Assembly: GCA_050084515.1 (NCBI GenBank)
Contig: CM114275.1
Coordinates: 11,842,001 to 11,906,000 of the forward strand
Reading direction: 5' to 3'
DNA from: Blasia pusilla
Lineage: Eukaryota; Marchantiophyta; Marchantiopsida; Blasiales
DNA: 64,000 bases
Part shown: positions 10,201-22,544 of the stretch, piece after piece
Numbering within the stretch: the first letter of the stretch is position 1
Layout of the letters: every line of letters begins with the position of its first letter
Program-made: the position numbers and the translations under genes
Notes under the pieces: generated by a model
What the model was told of the DNA's origin: nothing
Database searches by the model: none
Seen by the model: only the letters and a program-made list of their open reading frames with translations

Positions 10201-12505
10201 GGGAATACATTTAGGGTTATCTACCCTCTCCGATTATGTGAGACCTAGATATGTTATTTTCAACCTCTTAAGGCTATCTTCTAATCTCCTTAAAGGCACT
10301 CTACCAAAACTTGTCGATCTATCCTAAAAAATGTCACAATCTTTTTAGCTTAGGCTTTAGAGGTTCAAGTCCAAATTCAACGAGTATAAGGATTTGAAAT
10401 ATTGAGATAGGATTGAATTAACTAAATTGACTACTCTATGAGATCTGAGCACCAACCAAATTAAGAGCGAACCTGAGATCTATCCACAGGGCACGGAGGC
10501 ACCAATTGCAATAAGATGTACTAGTTCTATTCTCATGCATTTTGGGAAGTTAAAAATGATGGTTAAATCTGAAATACCCATTACTATTATTTAACTGAAT
10601 GATTTAATCTCTTGAATCAATTCTGAACGATCCTATTCGCTAAGGACGAGTGATTATATTGGTTGAAGGGGAAAAGTATCAAGAGGAGAGGTGTTTGCAA
10701 ATGAAGAAAGGTTTTGCAATAATAATATACATGCTCACGGCAACTAAGATCCTTCCGGATGCACTCCTAGTGAGCAATCTTGATTGAGCTAGATAGGCTA
10801 GAGGAGAATTGAGAGTTGAGAGCCATATTTGAAAAAGTTGACTTTAGCAAGGTGAAAATCCAAATAGTAAGAATTGCTTATACATTGAATTTTGCCATTT
10901 CGCTTCTGGTGATTTCTGTGGGAATATTCCTCCAAACTCACTTTTATCTCAAACTTACTGATTTCATAGAGGCATATGAACCTTTTAATCTAAGTTCAAC
11001 TATATTCACATAAAACCTAACCAAAATCCTCGTAGGATTCAAATACTGATTGACTAATTGACTCTAAACTAAGACCCTAGGTTCTGTTATCACGAGGATC
11101 ATAAATTCTACCAACCTGACCACACGTAACCTTGGATTCACATCTTCTCTTAGTTTAACATGTCAAAAATTTTCTCCGAGCATCATAATCTTAACTTACA
11201 CATGCTCTTAATCAATCATAAACCTTCGGGAATTCTTCTCGATAAGGTCCCTTTCGATGCCGGTAGCTAGTTTTGCATTAGTGTTTATATCTCCTCGACT
11301 AATGTGTGTAGGCCCAATTCTTCACGGAAAACGATGTTTTCAGAATTGATGGCATATATCCATATAATAATTGGCGACCCCATATGCATAATACGACAAG
11401 ATAGACAATAAGACAAAACACACATCATGTTTGAATTTTGTTGTTTGATTCATATTAGATGGGTAGAAATAGATAGAGACAGAAGAACAGATAGGGATTT
11501 TAGTGGGATAGGAAGAAAATATACTAATACATTAATAATTTATTTAATATTAGAATGGGTGATTATAAACATTAATAAAATAGATTAATTATGCTAAATA
11601 ACCACAATTTTAGAATTTATGCCTCAATTCATATTTAATGGAAAGAGAAAATAAATTTTAATTGAGAAGGAACAGATTTTCTTAAATTTTATGGAAGGAT
11701 AAAATTACTTAGAAGAGTGAAATATTATTGCTCTTCTAAGATTTTAAAAAAGAGAAATTATATTTAAATTTTGATATGAATAATATTATTATACTTTAAA
11801 ATAATCATGTTACTTCACATCTGATAATTTGGGAAAGGAAAATGACTTTAAATGGAAAATAAAATTGATTTTGTTAATTAAAATTAGCTAAAATTTTGGT
11901 TAATGAATGTCATTTTGGTGGGAAGAGTGGACGGGAAGAATAATTATTGTTCCAGCTGTGAAGGAGGAATGAAATTACTAGGGGGGATGGGTATTATTTA
12001 AAGATGGATGTTTTTTTAAATTTATTTAAGTAAAATTTAATTTAAATTTTAATATACTTTCACAATTCTAAAAAAATTTTAAAATTATTAGTGCCATCTC
12101 TTTTTTAAGACCCTTCTTTTAACACCTGATAAAGACAAAAAAATTACATTTTACATATTTTGAAGGAAAAAAATGAATTTGGGTATCATTAATCACATCC
12201 CTATTTAACAAAAGTTCATCTACACTTTCTTAATATGTCCCTCGGGGCAACTTACTAGCAGGGTCCGGGAGATTTTTTTAATCTGTCAGCCGATTTCTGC
12301 TATTTAGACTATCAAGTCGGCTCTTTTTTTTCCTAGCCGGTCCTGGCTGGTATTATTAGAACAAGGCAGTTAAAAACTAGTTTTTTTTTTTCAGACGGTT
12401 TTTATCCGAATTTTTTCAAAAGGAACCCATTCTGTTTCTGGTACTTTGGAAATGGACCCATCTAGTTTTTGGGTGTTTTCCGAGACGGCTGCCAATTTCC
12501 GGCAT
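10201..12505. other. AT-rich intergenic DNA
   Basis: The stretch 11400-12240 is very AT-rich, with long A/T runs. I see no coding domains, RNA genes or clear repeats. A short frame at 10816-11013 has no support. Confidence 0.6.
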
Positions 12506-12509
12506 GTAT

Positions 12510-12755
12510 GAAACAAGCCTTTTTTTCTTTCTTTCCTTCACCTTTTCTCTCTTTTACTTTCACATTTTTTTCTTCTTTTTACCTTCACCTCATCATCTAC
12601 CTTGTATCTTTTTACCTTGGAGCAAAACCTCCCTTCCAAAATTTGCATGAAGGAAATGTTATACTCTCTACCTTGAGATATCCTTGGCAGGAGTTGAACC
12701 TGGCCAAGCCTCCCCACCAGTTGGGAGCCAAGGATCATGCCCCTCTATAATATTT
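12510..12755 (-). mobile_element. SINE-like tRNA-derived element
   Basis: On the minus strand a box-B match GGTTCAACTCC lies at 12690-12700. A box-A-like TGGCTCCCAACTGGTGG lies upstream at 12714-12730, as in an RNA polymerase III internal promoter. Downstream on the same strand (to about 12510) the sequence is purine-rich and A-rich, like a SINE tail. It does not fold as a normal tRNA in my reading. Ends and target duplications were not established. Confidence 0.5.
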
Positions 12756-12814
12756 GGAGCTTCTAAGCTCCAAGTGTTATAGAAGGGCTCTAAGTCCTAC
12801 AAACAAAACACACA

Positions 12815-15047
12815 TCAACCTAACAAGTCAACCGATGGGGCACCACATTCTGTTTCTGCTTGAGGGGTCATGTATCGATCAGGATTAGAATACAAGTACC
12901 TAAAATTAGCAAAAGTCTTCCATAATATGACAGATTCAGACAACATGTCGTCATAGTCACTTATAGGTCCTTCTAAAGCAATCCTTAATACAGCATCTAG
13001 ATGTCTAGTACCTAGTCGATTACGAGTCTTAGTCTTGATCAAATTCTGAATTGAAAAAGCCCTCTCACATATGGCAGTGCTAACACATTGAACCCTTGCA
13101 ACATTAGCCAAAACAAGCAAGTTAGCAAACTTACATTGTAAAGTGGGGCTCCAACTCACCATTGCCCTTAAGTCTCGGAAATTACGATCTTTCCACTCGG
13201 TTGTAGCCATCAACTTGAATGACTGAAATTCTTGCTTCACAGCATCAGAATTTATGACAGAGGGTTGGAGATGTCCCCTCAATGGTAACTCACATCCAAA
13301 ATGTGCACACAAATCTTCCAAGTCCTTACATCCCCAACTATTTAACCCAACTTTCCGAGAGGGCATGTGCAATGGGTTCAAAATCCTCATTGCACCAATA
13401 AGATTGTTGTCCCTAAATCTTTCTTGCAATGCTAAACAAACACTTTCAGCATATGACTTCTGAAATAAGAGAGCAGATTCCAAATCCCTGCCTGTGCGGT
13501 CTCTCAACATTTCTATGCTATGAAACTTATTACCCCTAATCTCTGATTTCAAACGTCTAAGATTTCCATCGGGGGGACCAAAATTAGGTAGGATATGATA
13601 ACTTGTTTCTTCCGAAAATAAAGATGCATTCAAATCTCGACTTTCCATCACAAAATTCATGGTAATAGAAGCAATCTCTGAAGTAACAATGCTGCCAATA
13701 GTACTAACATCAACAAACTTGTATTGGAAAATCTTGCTCAAGTTAGCAAGGTTGGAAAGAATATCAACTAAAAAATATAACTGATAGATCATTTGGAATG
13801 ATCTTAACTTGTTGTATAAATTTGAGGCATTGCCGTCATCTTCTGAAGGGGAAATATCCCTAAAGTATGTCAATACAGACTCAAGTGAATCACACAATGT
13901 ACATACAGCCTGCCAACGTGACAACCATCTTATTTTATGATACCTCTTCATAACTCGTTGAGAGTCATTCAACTTCTCTTGAAGTGATGCTAGGTTAGCT
14001 TTCCTCTTTGATGACCTTTTGAAATACCCTGCTACGGCATTCAAAATAGAATCAATTTCTGTTGAAATGACTTTACAATTAGGTGCTCTTGCTGCTGTTA
14101 AAGCCGCAAGATTGGTTTTGTGCACTACACAATGTACGGAGAGTAGAAACGGGTTTACCTTTTGCTTCAATTGAGAAGCTACTCCAATTTGGCTACCTAC
14201 CATTGTAGAGGCCCCATCTAAACCAAATCCAACCATTTTGGTATACTCTAGCCCTCCATCTTTCATAAACTCCAACAAAGTATTAGTGATAGCATTAGAA
14301 CATTTAGATTCACAACGAATCAACCCTAGAAAACAACACTCAGCTTGACCCTCTTCTATGAATGTTGCAAACACAACTAAATGCCCTGTCACCGAAATAT
14401 CTGTAGATTCTTCGATCAAAATCCCAAAGAAAGGAGATGATTGAACTCTAGCTAGAGTCCTCTTCATCAAAATTTGGCTAATGAAAAAACACATGTCACT
14501 TCAACTCTTTTCATCTTGATAAAGGTCCCTGGTGATAGGTGCATTCACAGCAAGCAACAATTTACAGAGAGTCGTGAATTTTGAGAAGGGCATGGCCTCC
14601 TTTGCAAGAAAATATGCACACTTGAATAAAGTCAAGAGTGCGACCTCACAGGTTTGGTTGGATGTGGCGATGGCCTTTGCCATAGATTTCTTACCTCCAT
14701 TGGCTGCCCAAGCAAGCTTTACATGCTCGTTCGATTTTGCATGATCTATGAATGCCGAAACTTTACAATTGATTGCACCATCCCTAGCAAATACACTCTT
14801 TCCCTTACCCTTTCTACATACATTACAATGGATCCTCCCCTTTTTTATCAAAGCTGATCCAATCATACATTGTATACCACACATCCTTCCAAGCTACACG
14901 ATTTTTCTCAGATATGGATGGAGTGATGCCTAACGTACTCTGGTCTTCCCTCTCATCAGATGATCCGGACAAAGCTATGATATCAAGTTGTTCCTTTGGA
15001 ACCTCCTTTGAGAGCAATTCATTCATGGTTCTCTGGCGTTTAGCCAT
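12815..15047 (-). pseudogene. hAT-superfamily transposase, nearly complete
   Basis: This is a cut-and-paste transposase with a TTF-type zinc finger and an RNase H-like core. The likely start is MAKRQRTMNELLSKE at 15045-15047. The zinc finger reads CNVCRKGKGKSVF then FIDHAKSNEH. Catalytic-region landmarks are ILIEESTDIS (first Asp), GFGLDGASTMVG (second Asp), SVHCVVHKTNL (CxxH) and, at the C-terminus, ICERAFSIQNLIKTKTRNRL in the hAT dimerisation region. The length is about 740 residues, normal for the family. Two lesions are visible: a frameshift at an A6G4 run near 14846 and a TGA at 14501-14503. The rest is one long open frame (12815-14494). It resembles the ZNF862/KIAA1586-like branch. I found no terminal inverted repeats. 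Confidence 0.85.
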
Positions 15048-15815
15048 ACCAAACCCAATCCAAAGTAGGGCAAAGTTGGGGAAGTCTTGAGTCAAGAGAA
15101 CACAGAGGCCGTGCGTGAGGGTATTATGAATAGTGCTACGAGTAAGAGGTGTAGAATGCCACAATCTGAACCCACTCACATCGTCAAGCACAAGAAACTA
15201 CGACTCTAAATGTCTTAAACTAATGTAGTCAAGAAGAAGCCTATGCTGCCCCAATGCACAAGTTATGAGCAACAGTAGGATCTCTGATGTAGTACAGCAA
15301 AAGCTACAACACTAGAGAGCAATCGACCTCAATCGATGCCATAATCAAGCTCGACCATAGTCATCATCAAGGAGACATATGGGTAAGGACATTCGGCATG
15401 ACTAGGGCTTTGCAGCATGACACAAAGATTGCTAGCAGCGTGGTTACAAGGCAGCAAGAGATCTTGCAGCGCGAACTAGGGAACTGCAACAAGAGCAAAA
15501 GCGCTCACAAAAGCGTGGGTACAAGGCAGCAAGAGACCTATGAAAGCGGCTGATAAAGTTTAGAGAATAGCACTCGAACTCCAAGAGCGAAAGCATGTCA
15601 GAGTGAGAGACACAACTATGAGTTGCGGAAGGAAGGAAAGGCGGCCGAAGTTCAGCAAGAAAAGACATGTTTCGGAACAGTCGCTCTCAGCGCAGCAGCA
15701 AAGGAAACGGGCACTAAAAAATAGTACATAATAGCAGGAAGAGCGCATCAACGAGCAAGAGCACACAATACCAGGCAAGAGCGTCCTAACCAGGCAAGAA
15801 TGCAGTGACAGGTTC
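15048..15815. other. Region upstream of the hAT transposase
   Basis: No domain was recognised. From about 15450 short elements such as GCAAGAGC recur in degenerate form and grade into the tandem array that follows. Confidence 0.4.
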
Positions 15816-16290
15816 CCAACGACCAAAAGCGCTCAGCAGGCAAGGGCGCGACAGCAATCGAAGCCTCGAAGGTGCAAGAGCGAGTCAGCGAGCAGGAGTG
15901 CAAACCCCAGAGCCGCGACTTACAGCAGAGCAGCAGCCCTCGCACAATGAGCCTGGCAGTGATCTAAGGTGCAAGAGCGCAGCAAAGAGCAAGAGCGCTC
16001 AGCAAGCAAGGGCGCGACAGCAATCGAAGCCTCGAAGGTGCAAGAGCGAGTCAGCGAGCAGGAGTGCAAAACCGAGAGCCGCAGCTTACAGCAGAGCAGC
16101 AGCCCTCGCACAATGAGCCTGGCAGCGATCTAAGGTGCAAGAGCGCAGCAACGAGCAAGAGCGCTCAGCAGGCAAGGGCACGACAGCAATCGAAGCCTCG
16201 AAGGTGCAAGAGCGAGTTAGCAAGCAAGAGTGCAAAACCCAGAGCCGCGGCTTAGAGGCTAGAGCAAACTCAGCAGAGCAGCAGCGTGCA
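15816..16290. repeat. 166-bp GC-rich tandem repeat, about 2.8 copies
   Basis: The anchor ACAGCAATCGAAGCCTCG begins at 15851, 16017 and 16183, giving a period of exactly 166 bp twice. Units differ by few bases, so the array is young or homogenised. Because 166 is not a multiple of three, open frames across it change frame per unit and are not taken as genes. Confidence 0.85.
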
Positions 16291-18020
16291 CAATGAGCCG
16301 GGGAGAGAGATACCCCCCACGGTCCCCACCCTCTCACCCCTGTTCGCGCCCTCACTCCGTAGGGTCTGTCCCACGGACCCCCACCCCGGGTTTGCTCAGT
16401 GTCGTCGGATGAGGCATCGAACGGTTCTGGAGGGGCAGGCTTAAGGTTTAGGATGCGGCTGATTTTGGGATTTTGTAAAACCCTCTATTGTGCGGCCAGG
16501 ATTTGAAAAAAACACGTTGGAGTGCACATCCGTCCGTCCATTTCCCCTCCAATCACAACTCATCAGTTTTCCGGTTGCCGGAAACTATTCCGGTAGTATA
16601 TTCCGTGATCCCGGATTATAATATCGGTCAAATTCAGGTGTCTCCTCCCATCGCTGGTGTGATTCTGGTCGAGTCTTTGCAATTCCCGGGGAGTCTCCGG
16701 CTACACTGAATCTGCTCTGCCTACTACCAGGAACTCGGCCATTCTCAGCAGGGACGGCAATTTCAAAAAACTGCCCGCTACGAACATTCTAAACTCCGGA
16801 TCTTCCCATTCATTGGTAACTAACTAGTCATTTAATTTCCAAATTGGGAATGGTTATCTAGAAGATTTCCAGTATCGTTTCGTTCCTACCGAAATTCCCC
16901 GACTGCAATTATTCACCTTCCGGACATTATCATGCACATTGTCCCTTCCTAACACTCTTCTTGTCCGATAAACTTCTCGGGCAAAGTTTACCATCTGTCC
17001 ACATTACTTTCATTTGGTGGTCTTTCGGTATTCTTTGCACCTTCGATGTACCTTTCAGCTTGAAGTGTAAACGACCTCTCCTCCTAGACATATCTAGATT
17101 TTTCTCCCGCTGTTTGATCTTTACTGGAGCACGAATATTTGACTTTTCCTTGTCTTACTTACGGAGTTCGCGTTTTAGGTCACTAAGATATCAAGAAGCC
17201 TGGCCCTTCATCTCATAACTTGTTACCCGAGTATGCACAATCTATCCGTAAAGATACCTTTAAAGTGATCACTTTTTCTGATGGATGTGTTGCACCATGA
17301 CGGTTATCACAACGCACAGGACGGGGGAGGATGGACTTTCACAACAGCAGATGCTGAGAGTCGCACTGCTCAAAACATTTAGTGTAACATGGTTGAGGGT
17401 CGTTAGGGTGATCGACATTGTTGACCACCTCCAGAGAAAATGAAGCAGAGATTTAGTTGTCATTTGGCCTGCATATATCCTATTGTTGGAAGTGACCTAT
17501 AGTGTAGGAACAGGAAAGCCCGCGGCTACATCCGGACGAATTTGCTGATCAAAACACAATGATTGCAAGATCAAAAGTCGGTCAAGCCCAGAGAACTGAT
17601 TACACCAGCTGACAAGTTACACCAGACTACTGCCCACAATCCTCCAGTATGAAATAAGAGGAAAGACCTCTGTTCTCCGATATGAAGCACAAAACATCTT
17701 AATCCAATAAATGAATGAAATTCCAATTCTTGGATCAACCAATGTGCACTTCCCGAATATCTCTGTTCTAGGACACAATCAGGCTGCCAGACTGCTATAT
17801 TCCAATTTGAGATGCACAAACCATCTTAAAAATTCAAATCATTCAGACAGATCCCAATGAGAAATTCTTGCGTGAAGGTTTATCGTATTCCATCGACCTC
17901 GTAACAAAATTGTGGGGCCTATCAAGCCGGGGATGCTTCAGAAGAGATAGGGAGGGAGCCCACATTGACTTTCATACTAGAACAAACGAGTTCAATCTGA
18001 GTTGTAAGAAGCGGGTGAAA
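16291..18020. other. Intergenic DNA downstream of the P0 gene
   Basis: Short frames here (for example 16488-16709 plus and 17571-17819 minus) show no known domain. The part close to 18020 should contain the 3' untranslated region of the P0 gene. No other feature was seen. Confidence 0.5.
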
Positions 18021-18024
18021 AAAC

Positions 18025-19492
18025 TCAGAAATCGTCGTCACCGAACATCCCCATGCCGATGTCGTCGTCCGACTCTTCGGCCTTCTCTTCCTCTTTTTCC
18101 TCCTCCTTAACGGCAGCTGCGGGTGCGGTAGTTGGCGCCGCAGCAGTGGGTGCAGCAACAGCAAACTTTGACGGGTCCTTGAGGTACTCCTTGATTTTTT
18201 CGGCTTGCGGGAAGCTGTACTCCGTCGCCAACGCAACAGCGATAACGTTCTTGTATGCGTTAGTGAACATATGAGGAGCGGCTGCAAGTGTTGGGTAGCT
18301 GATACCCAAAGAGAGGGCAGCAACAGTCGACACACCAGCACTAAACCTTTCGATCAGATCATCTTCGGTGAGGTCCAAAACTTCAGGGGTGAAGACGGAT
18401 CCATTGTCATACACTGACTGCACAACCAAGCCGTATGAGAATGGCCTGATTCCCAACTTCGCCAACAGTGCTGCTTCAGAAGATCCCACCTTTTCACCCT
18501 TGTGGATGAGTTCCACGGGGGCCACAATCTCAACGGTACCCTTGTTGATTTTAGTGGGAATATTAAGGACCTGAAGGCATTAGGCATCATAGAATTAGGG
18601 AACTGGCAGAAACAGCCAAAAGAGCGAAGGATGAGAAGCTGAAGGGCCCGTTCCAGGTAAAGAGGCGATTGAAACTAACATCCAGACAAGAAACACAATT
18701 CGTTTGTCTCCAATTATGAGCAATCGATAGCATGATTGTGTAGATGGATGGTAGAAGAACCTGGAAGAAAGAAGTCTGCGATGGGTCAAGACCCGTGTTG
18801 CCGGGGGGGACCACTACATCGATGGGAGCTACAAGACCCACACGGGCAGGAGCTCCAACCTGAGGATTATCAAGGAAAGATGTTTCAATTCGCCATGGCA
18901 AGCCGTGACCACATTGCAGTGAAAACATTGAGACCCGAACGAGGGGGCATCGTAGACTTGACACGGATCGGGCCGTGAACGATAAAAGAGATGATTTAAA
19001 GCAACGTCAACCTACCTTGTACTTTCCCACTTCTTCGCGCACTTCCTTTAGATCACCCTTGGTGAAGATCAAACCAACATTGCCCTGAAACCGCTGAAAA
19101 ATATCAGAACAAATCCCTAACAATTCGCGGTGATACAGTACACAGACTACAATTTTCACATCGATGTTTAGTCCGAGAAGGTCTGATTTCCAACGCAGTC
19201 GCACAGTAGGTCACAAAAAAACGGAGGCACATACCACGAGTAAGGTGATGAGGTTCAGGTAGGATTGATTTCCGGTCTTCTCAGCGTGTATGCGAATAGA
19301 CCGCTTCATCATAGTGTTCTTACCCATGAGAACGACGGACTCAGGCCTCAAACCCTTCCTGATTCCTTGCAATTGGTTCGAACCAACGTTATCTGCAGCG
19401 CACACCAACACCTGAGTGTACTGCTCAAGTAACTCACAGAGTTTCTTGTCATAATTCGCTTTCTTCTCCTGCTTGGTACCCTTGAAACCCAT
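18025..19492 (-). CDS. RPP0: 60S acidic ribosomal protein P0 (uL10), four exons
   Basis: P0 is the base of the ribosomal stalk: it binds 28S rRNA and anchors P1/P2 dimers that recruit elongation factors. Exons on the minus strand are 19235-19492, 19016-19084, 18761-18859 and 18025-18570, all ending between codons. They give 323 residues, normal for plant P0 (about 320). Introns are short (150, 156 and 190 bp) with GT/AG ends; the last donor is GTTCTT, which is weak. Exon 1 starts [18 protein letters not shown] and contains [19 protein letters not shown] (rRNA-binding L10 core). Exon 4 carries the helical P1/P2-binding part, an alanine-rich hinge, and the acidic tail [15 protein letters not shown], which binds elongation factors. 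No stop or frameshift was seen, so I judge it functional. Confidence 0.96.
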
Positions 19493-19500
19493 TTTCTCTG

Positions 19501-19731
19501 TCAAACTGCTGTTGAAATGCCGGTGAAAATGAACTCGACGTAGTCACTGAAGACGTCAATCACAGACTTTGCAGCGATAATTCCACGACTACCACAGATT
19601 GGGGGCCAAGTCGAGATTTCTCGAACAAGGCGGGCAGGAATTTCTCGCCACCACTTTAACCCCGAATCCTTCGATAACACAAACAGGGGAACAACAGCTC
19701 CGACCTCCGATAGATTGCCGCAGAAAGACAT
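19501..19731 (-). other. 76-codon upstream open frame ahead of P0
   Basis: An ATG-initiated frame begins at 19731 (MSFCGNLSEVGAVV) and ends with TGA at 19501-19503, only 8 bases before the P0 ATG. No domain was recognised. It could be a true uORF, or part of it may be removed with a 5' UTR intron (a TTGACAG acceptor-like sequence sits just before the P0 start). The sequence alone cannot decide. Confidence 0.4.
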
Positions 19732-19734
19732 TTT

Positions 19735-19960
19735 AGATCGCCGTAGGTCCTCATATAGTTCCGAGTTAGGGCAAACAAACGAGTCCTACTTCCTACGGCT
19801 CAGATTTCGGCTGTTCAGGGAGATCAACGGCAGCGACCTGTAAGTGCCGGTAGGAATCCAGGACTCCCACAGGCCCGTCCAATCAGGTAACATGCGCGAC
19901 ACGACGCACGCAATCCGGCGGGCTTTCGTTCGTACGTAAGAGTGTAAGAATGAATTTTCT
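19735..19960 (-). promoter_or_regulatory. Probable P0 promoter and 5' leader
   Basis: This G+C-richer stretch lies between the P0 leader and AT-rich DNA. It includes a CTATATGAG sequence near 19750 and GCCCTAACTC near 19766-19773 (minus strand), similar to the telo-box often found upstream of plant ribosomal protein genes. The assignment rests on position and these weak motifs. Confidence 0.35.
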
Positions 19961-19964
19961 TCAC

Positions 19965-22540
19965 TTATACATTTTTTTCTGATTAGAAGACATATTAATT
20001 TAAATTTAAATTACTTTTGGAAAGGGGTTTTACTTTCATTCTTATTTATTATACATGTGTATTTTTTTTAAGAATATTAAATTTTTCTAATTTAATCATA
20101 CATTTAAGTTGGGTAATTAAAATTTATATATGTATGTGTCGTATGAGTACCAACTAGTTATTAAGAAAAATTAATATGTTGCTAGATTTTCCCTTTAATT
20201 TTATTATTGTTAAACTAATATGCGACCCCTTTTTAGGATTCTGAGTTTTATAATGGAATAACACAAATACATTGGAACAGTCATATTCGGATTCATACTA
20301 ACACCGGGGTAGGGATAGAGCACATGTTTGGAAGAAACACTAATATGGAGATACGGCTATTCTATTTTGATTGTATTAATGAGAAAACTAAGGGTTAGCA
20401 CGGATGCTAACATCCTACTATTCGAAATTGGCATCCTAAAGTCAAGAAAGTGCATAGTATCTTGCATTTTGCAAGCTCTGCATGTGGAGTCGGCTTGTTG
20501 TAGGGGTCGTAATAATGTCCATAAATAATAGAAGAATTTCAAATGGACGCGTGTCAACAATAGAAGGGTCTTAAAAAGACGTGTCAACACGTGAGAAGGG
20601 TTTCCTCTCATACCATGCACGGGAGTGTAAGGACTAATTATGTTGCCAAAAAAAATCTTGTTGCACTTAGAATGGAAAACATTTTCTTGTTGCCCGCTAA
20701 ATAGGAAACATTTTCTTGTTGTGCGGATGAATACATGTATGATACAATCCTTTGTTTTTATGAGAAAAATATCATTAGATTTTTTTCAACAAATATTTAA
20801 TTATGTTAATTGAGGGTTGTATATAGAAATTGGTAAGGAGATTGAAACATCTATACTATTACTAGAGACATGCATCTCAACTCCAAACTTGGCAAAGTAT
20901 GATGCGTGTCAAATCTATCCAATCCAATGCGATGATCTTAAATTCAAAATATCACAAATTATACATATTGGGTATCATATAAAGCCCATCCTTCACACAA
21001 TAAAAATTGAAATGTTTGGATCTGTGGCATCTGTCGAAACCGCTTAAGCGACGCATTAGGTGCTGCATTATAAAATTATAAGGTAAGAATGAGGGTTTAA
21101 GTTAGTAAGCATTATGGCGCCATATTAGGTGAGTATTGGGATTAAGGGTCGTATTCGATGCTTAAGCTCAATGTTTTCTTACCAACTACTTATATTGTTC
21201 ATAAGAATCAACAAAATATCCATGTGAGATAGAAGTTGGTGTTAACTACAATTTTTTATTTAGAGAGCATTGCCACTTTCATATGTTTCAAGTCAACTAC
21301 AGAGCATTATGACTATTTCTTACATTTGCCCTTCAAAGTCTGTGTGGAGCATTTATTCTTGTTGTCTTGAAATATTGAGGTCATATGTACTCTAACAAGA
21401 TAATGACCTCAATTATTATGGTTTGGTTAACTCTGCTACATCTTACTTTGCCTCTACTGCTTCTAATGTACTAGCTTCATACGGGTTTACAATCTGGAGC
21501 AAGCAGACTCAACAGCACATGCGGTAGGTAACACTACGTCCTCTTTGCATTCCTTCTTTTGCCTTCAAACATCTCTTCTATTATCTCATCCTCGCAAGAT
21601 GAAAAAAATCCATCATTTTATCCTAAACCCTAAACTATGCTTCTCTTTAGGTATATAATTTCAAGCAAGCAAGAAGGTCAAACATGGCTTGCAATATGAC
21701 AATAATGAAGTGTACACAAGGGAAAGGGAAGAAAATCAACTACCAACCATCTTCCAATAAGCCTGATGATATTAAAGATCCAAACACTTTATCTTTGGAA
21801 GACTCTCAACAGTCTTCAGATTTGCACATGACAAGCATGTGCGCTTTTCTTCCTATCCAAATTTGGCCAAGGCACATACATTTCAGTATCATGGGAAGAA
21901 GCCAATTCTTGATCTGCCTCTGGAAACTAAATCAGAGGATGATACAAGTCCTTATTGGGAAGAAAGGCTAAGTACATTTGATGAGGAACAGAAGGAGGCT
22001 CTGGGGCGCTTGAAGGTTCGAAGGGTCAAATGTAGGTTCCCCCCTTTGTGTTTCTCTACGCTGTTACCCCTCCGGCTTGACGTACATCCCATAAGCCCCC
22101 CAATCACTCCCCCTCTTGCCCTAGCGCCAATGGTGGAGATTGCATTTGAGTGGCAACGACCAAGATATGGCTAGGATAAACTAGAGAATTACGGCCATAA
22201 TTTATAGAGAACTTTAAAATGGACTTGATTCCTTGAGAATTTTTCCACATACTTGTTTTCAATTTTTAGGGATTTTCTTAAAGTTTTAATTCCCAATTCA
22301 TAGATTGTATTTCCTTTTATTGTTTCCCCAATCTATACAATATATAATTTCATGTATTCTTCCAATAGTTTTTTCCAAATGTTTCATTCTATGCTATAGG
22401 AAAAATACAACAATACTTGCTTTGGAGATTTTTACTATGAAATCTTCTTTTGCATTATGTAGATGTCAAATATCAATGTTACCACGCAAAAGCGCTTCGG
22501 TACAAAGCAGTGCTTTCCCCCTCCCTCAGCTTTTAGTCAG
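19965..22540. other. AT-rich intergenic DNA
   Basis: The stretch 19965-21650 is AT-rich with no domains. Small features are an ACGTGT/ACACGT inverted repeat at about 20579 and the repeated words ACATTTTCTTGTTG near 20680 and 20710. The stretch 21684-22174 has two overlapping plus-strand frames of 95 and 111 codons (for example SPYWEERLSTFDEEQKEALG) that I do not recognise; they may be a captured or retroelement fragment. Confidence 0.4.
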
Positions 22541-22544
22541 GGTA

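Noticed and set aside
12690-12755. A tRNA gene on the minus strand
   Set aside because: Box A and box B are present, but I could not form an acceptor stem or anticodon arm. A SINE head fits better.
15560-16355. Several 60-100 codon frames across the 166-bp repeat
   Set aside because: The period is not a multiple of three, so no protein repeat is kept. The frames only reflect GC-rich sequence lacking stops.
17922-18964. Frames on both strands overlapping the P0 exons (for example 17922-18341 minus, 18053-18274 plus)
   Set aside because: They are shadows of the conserved P0 coding frame.
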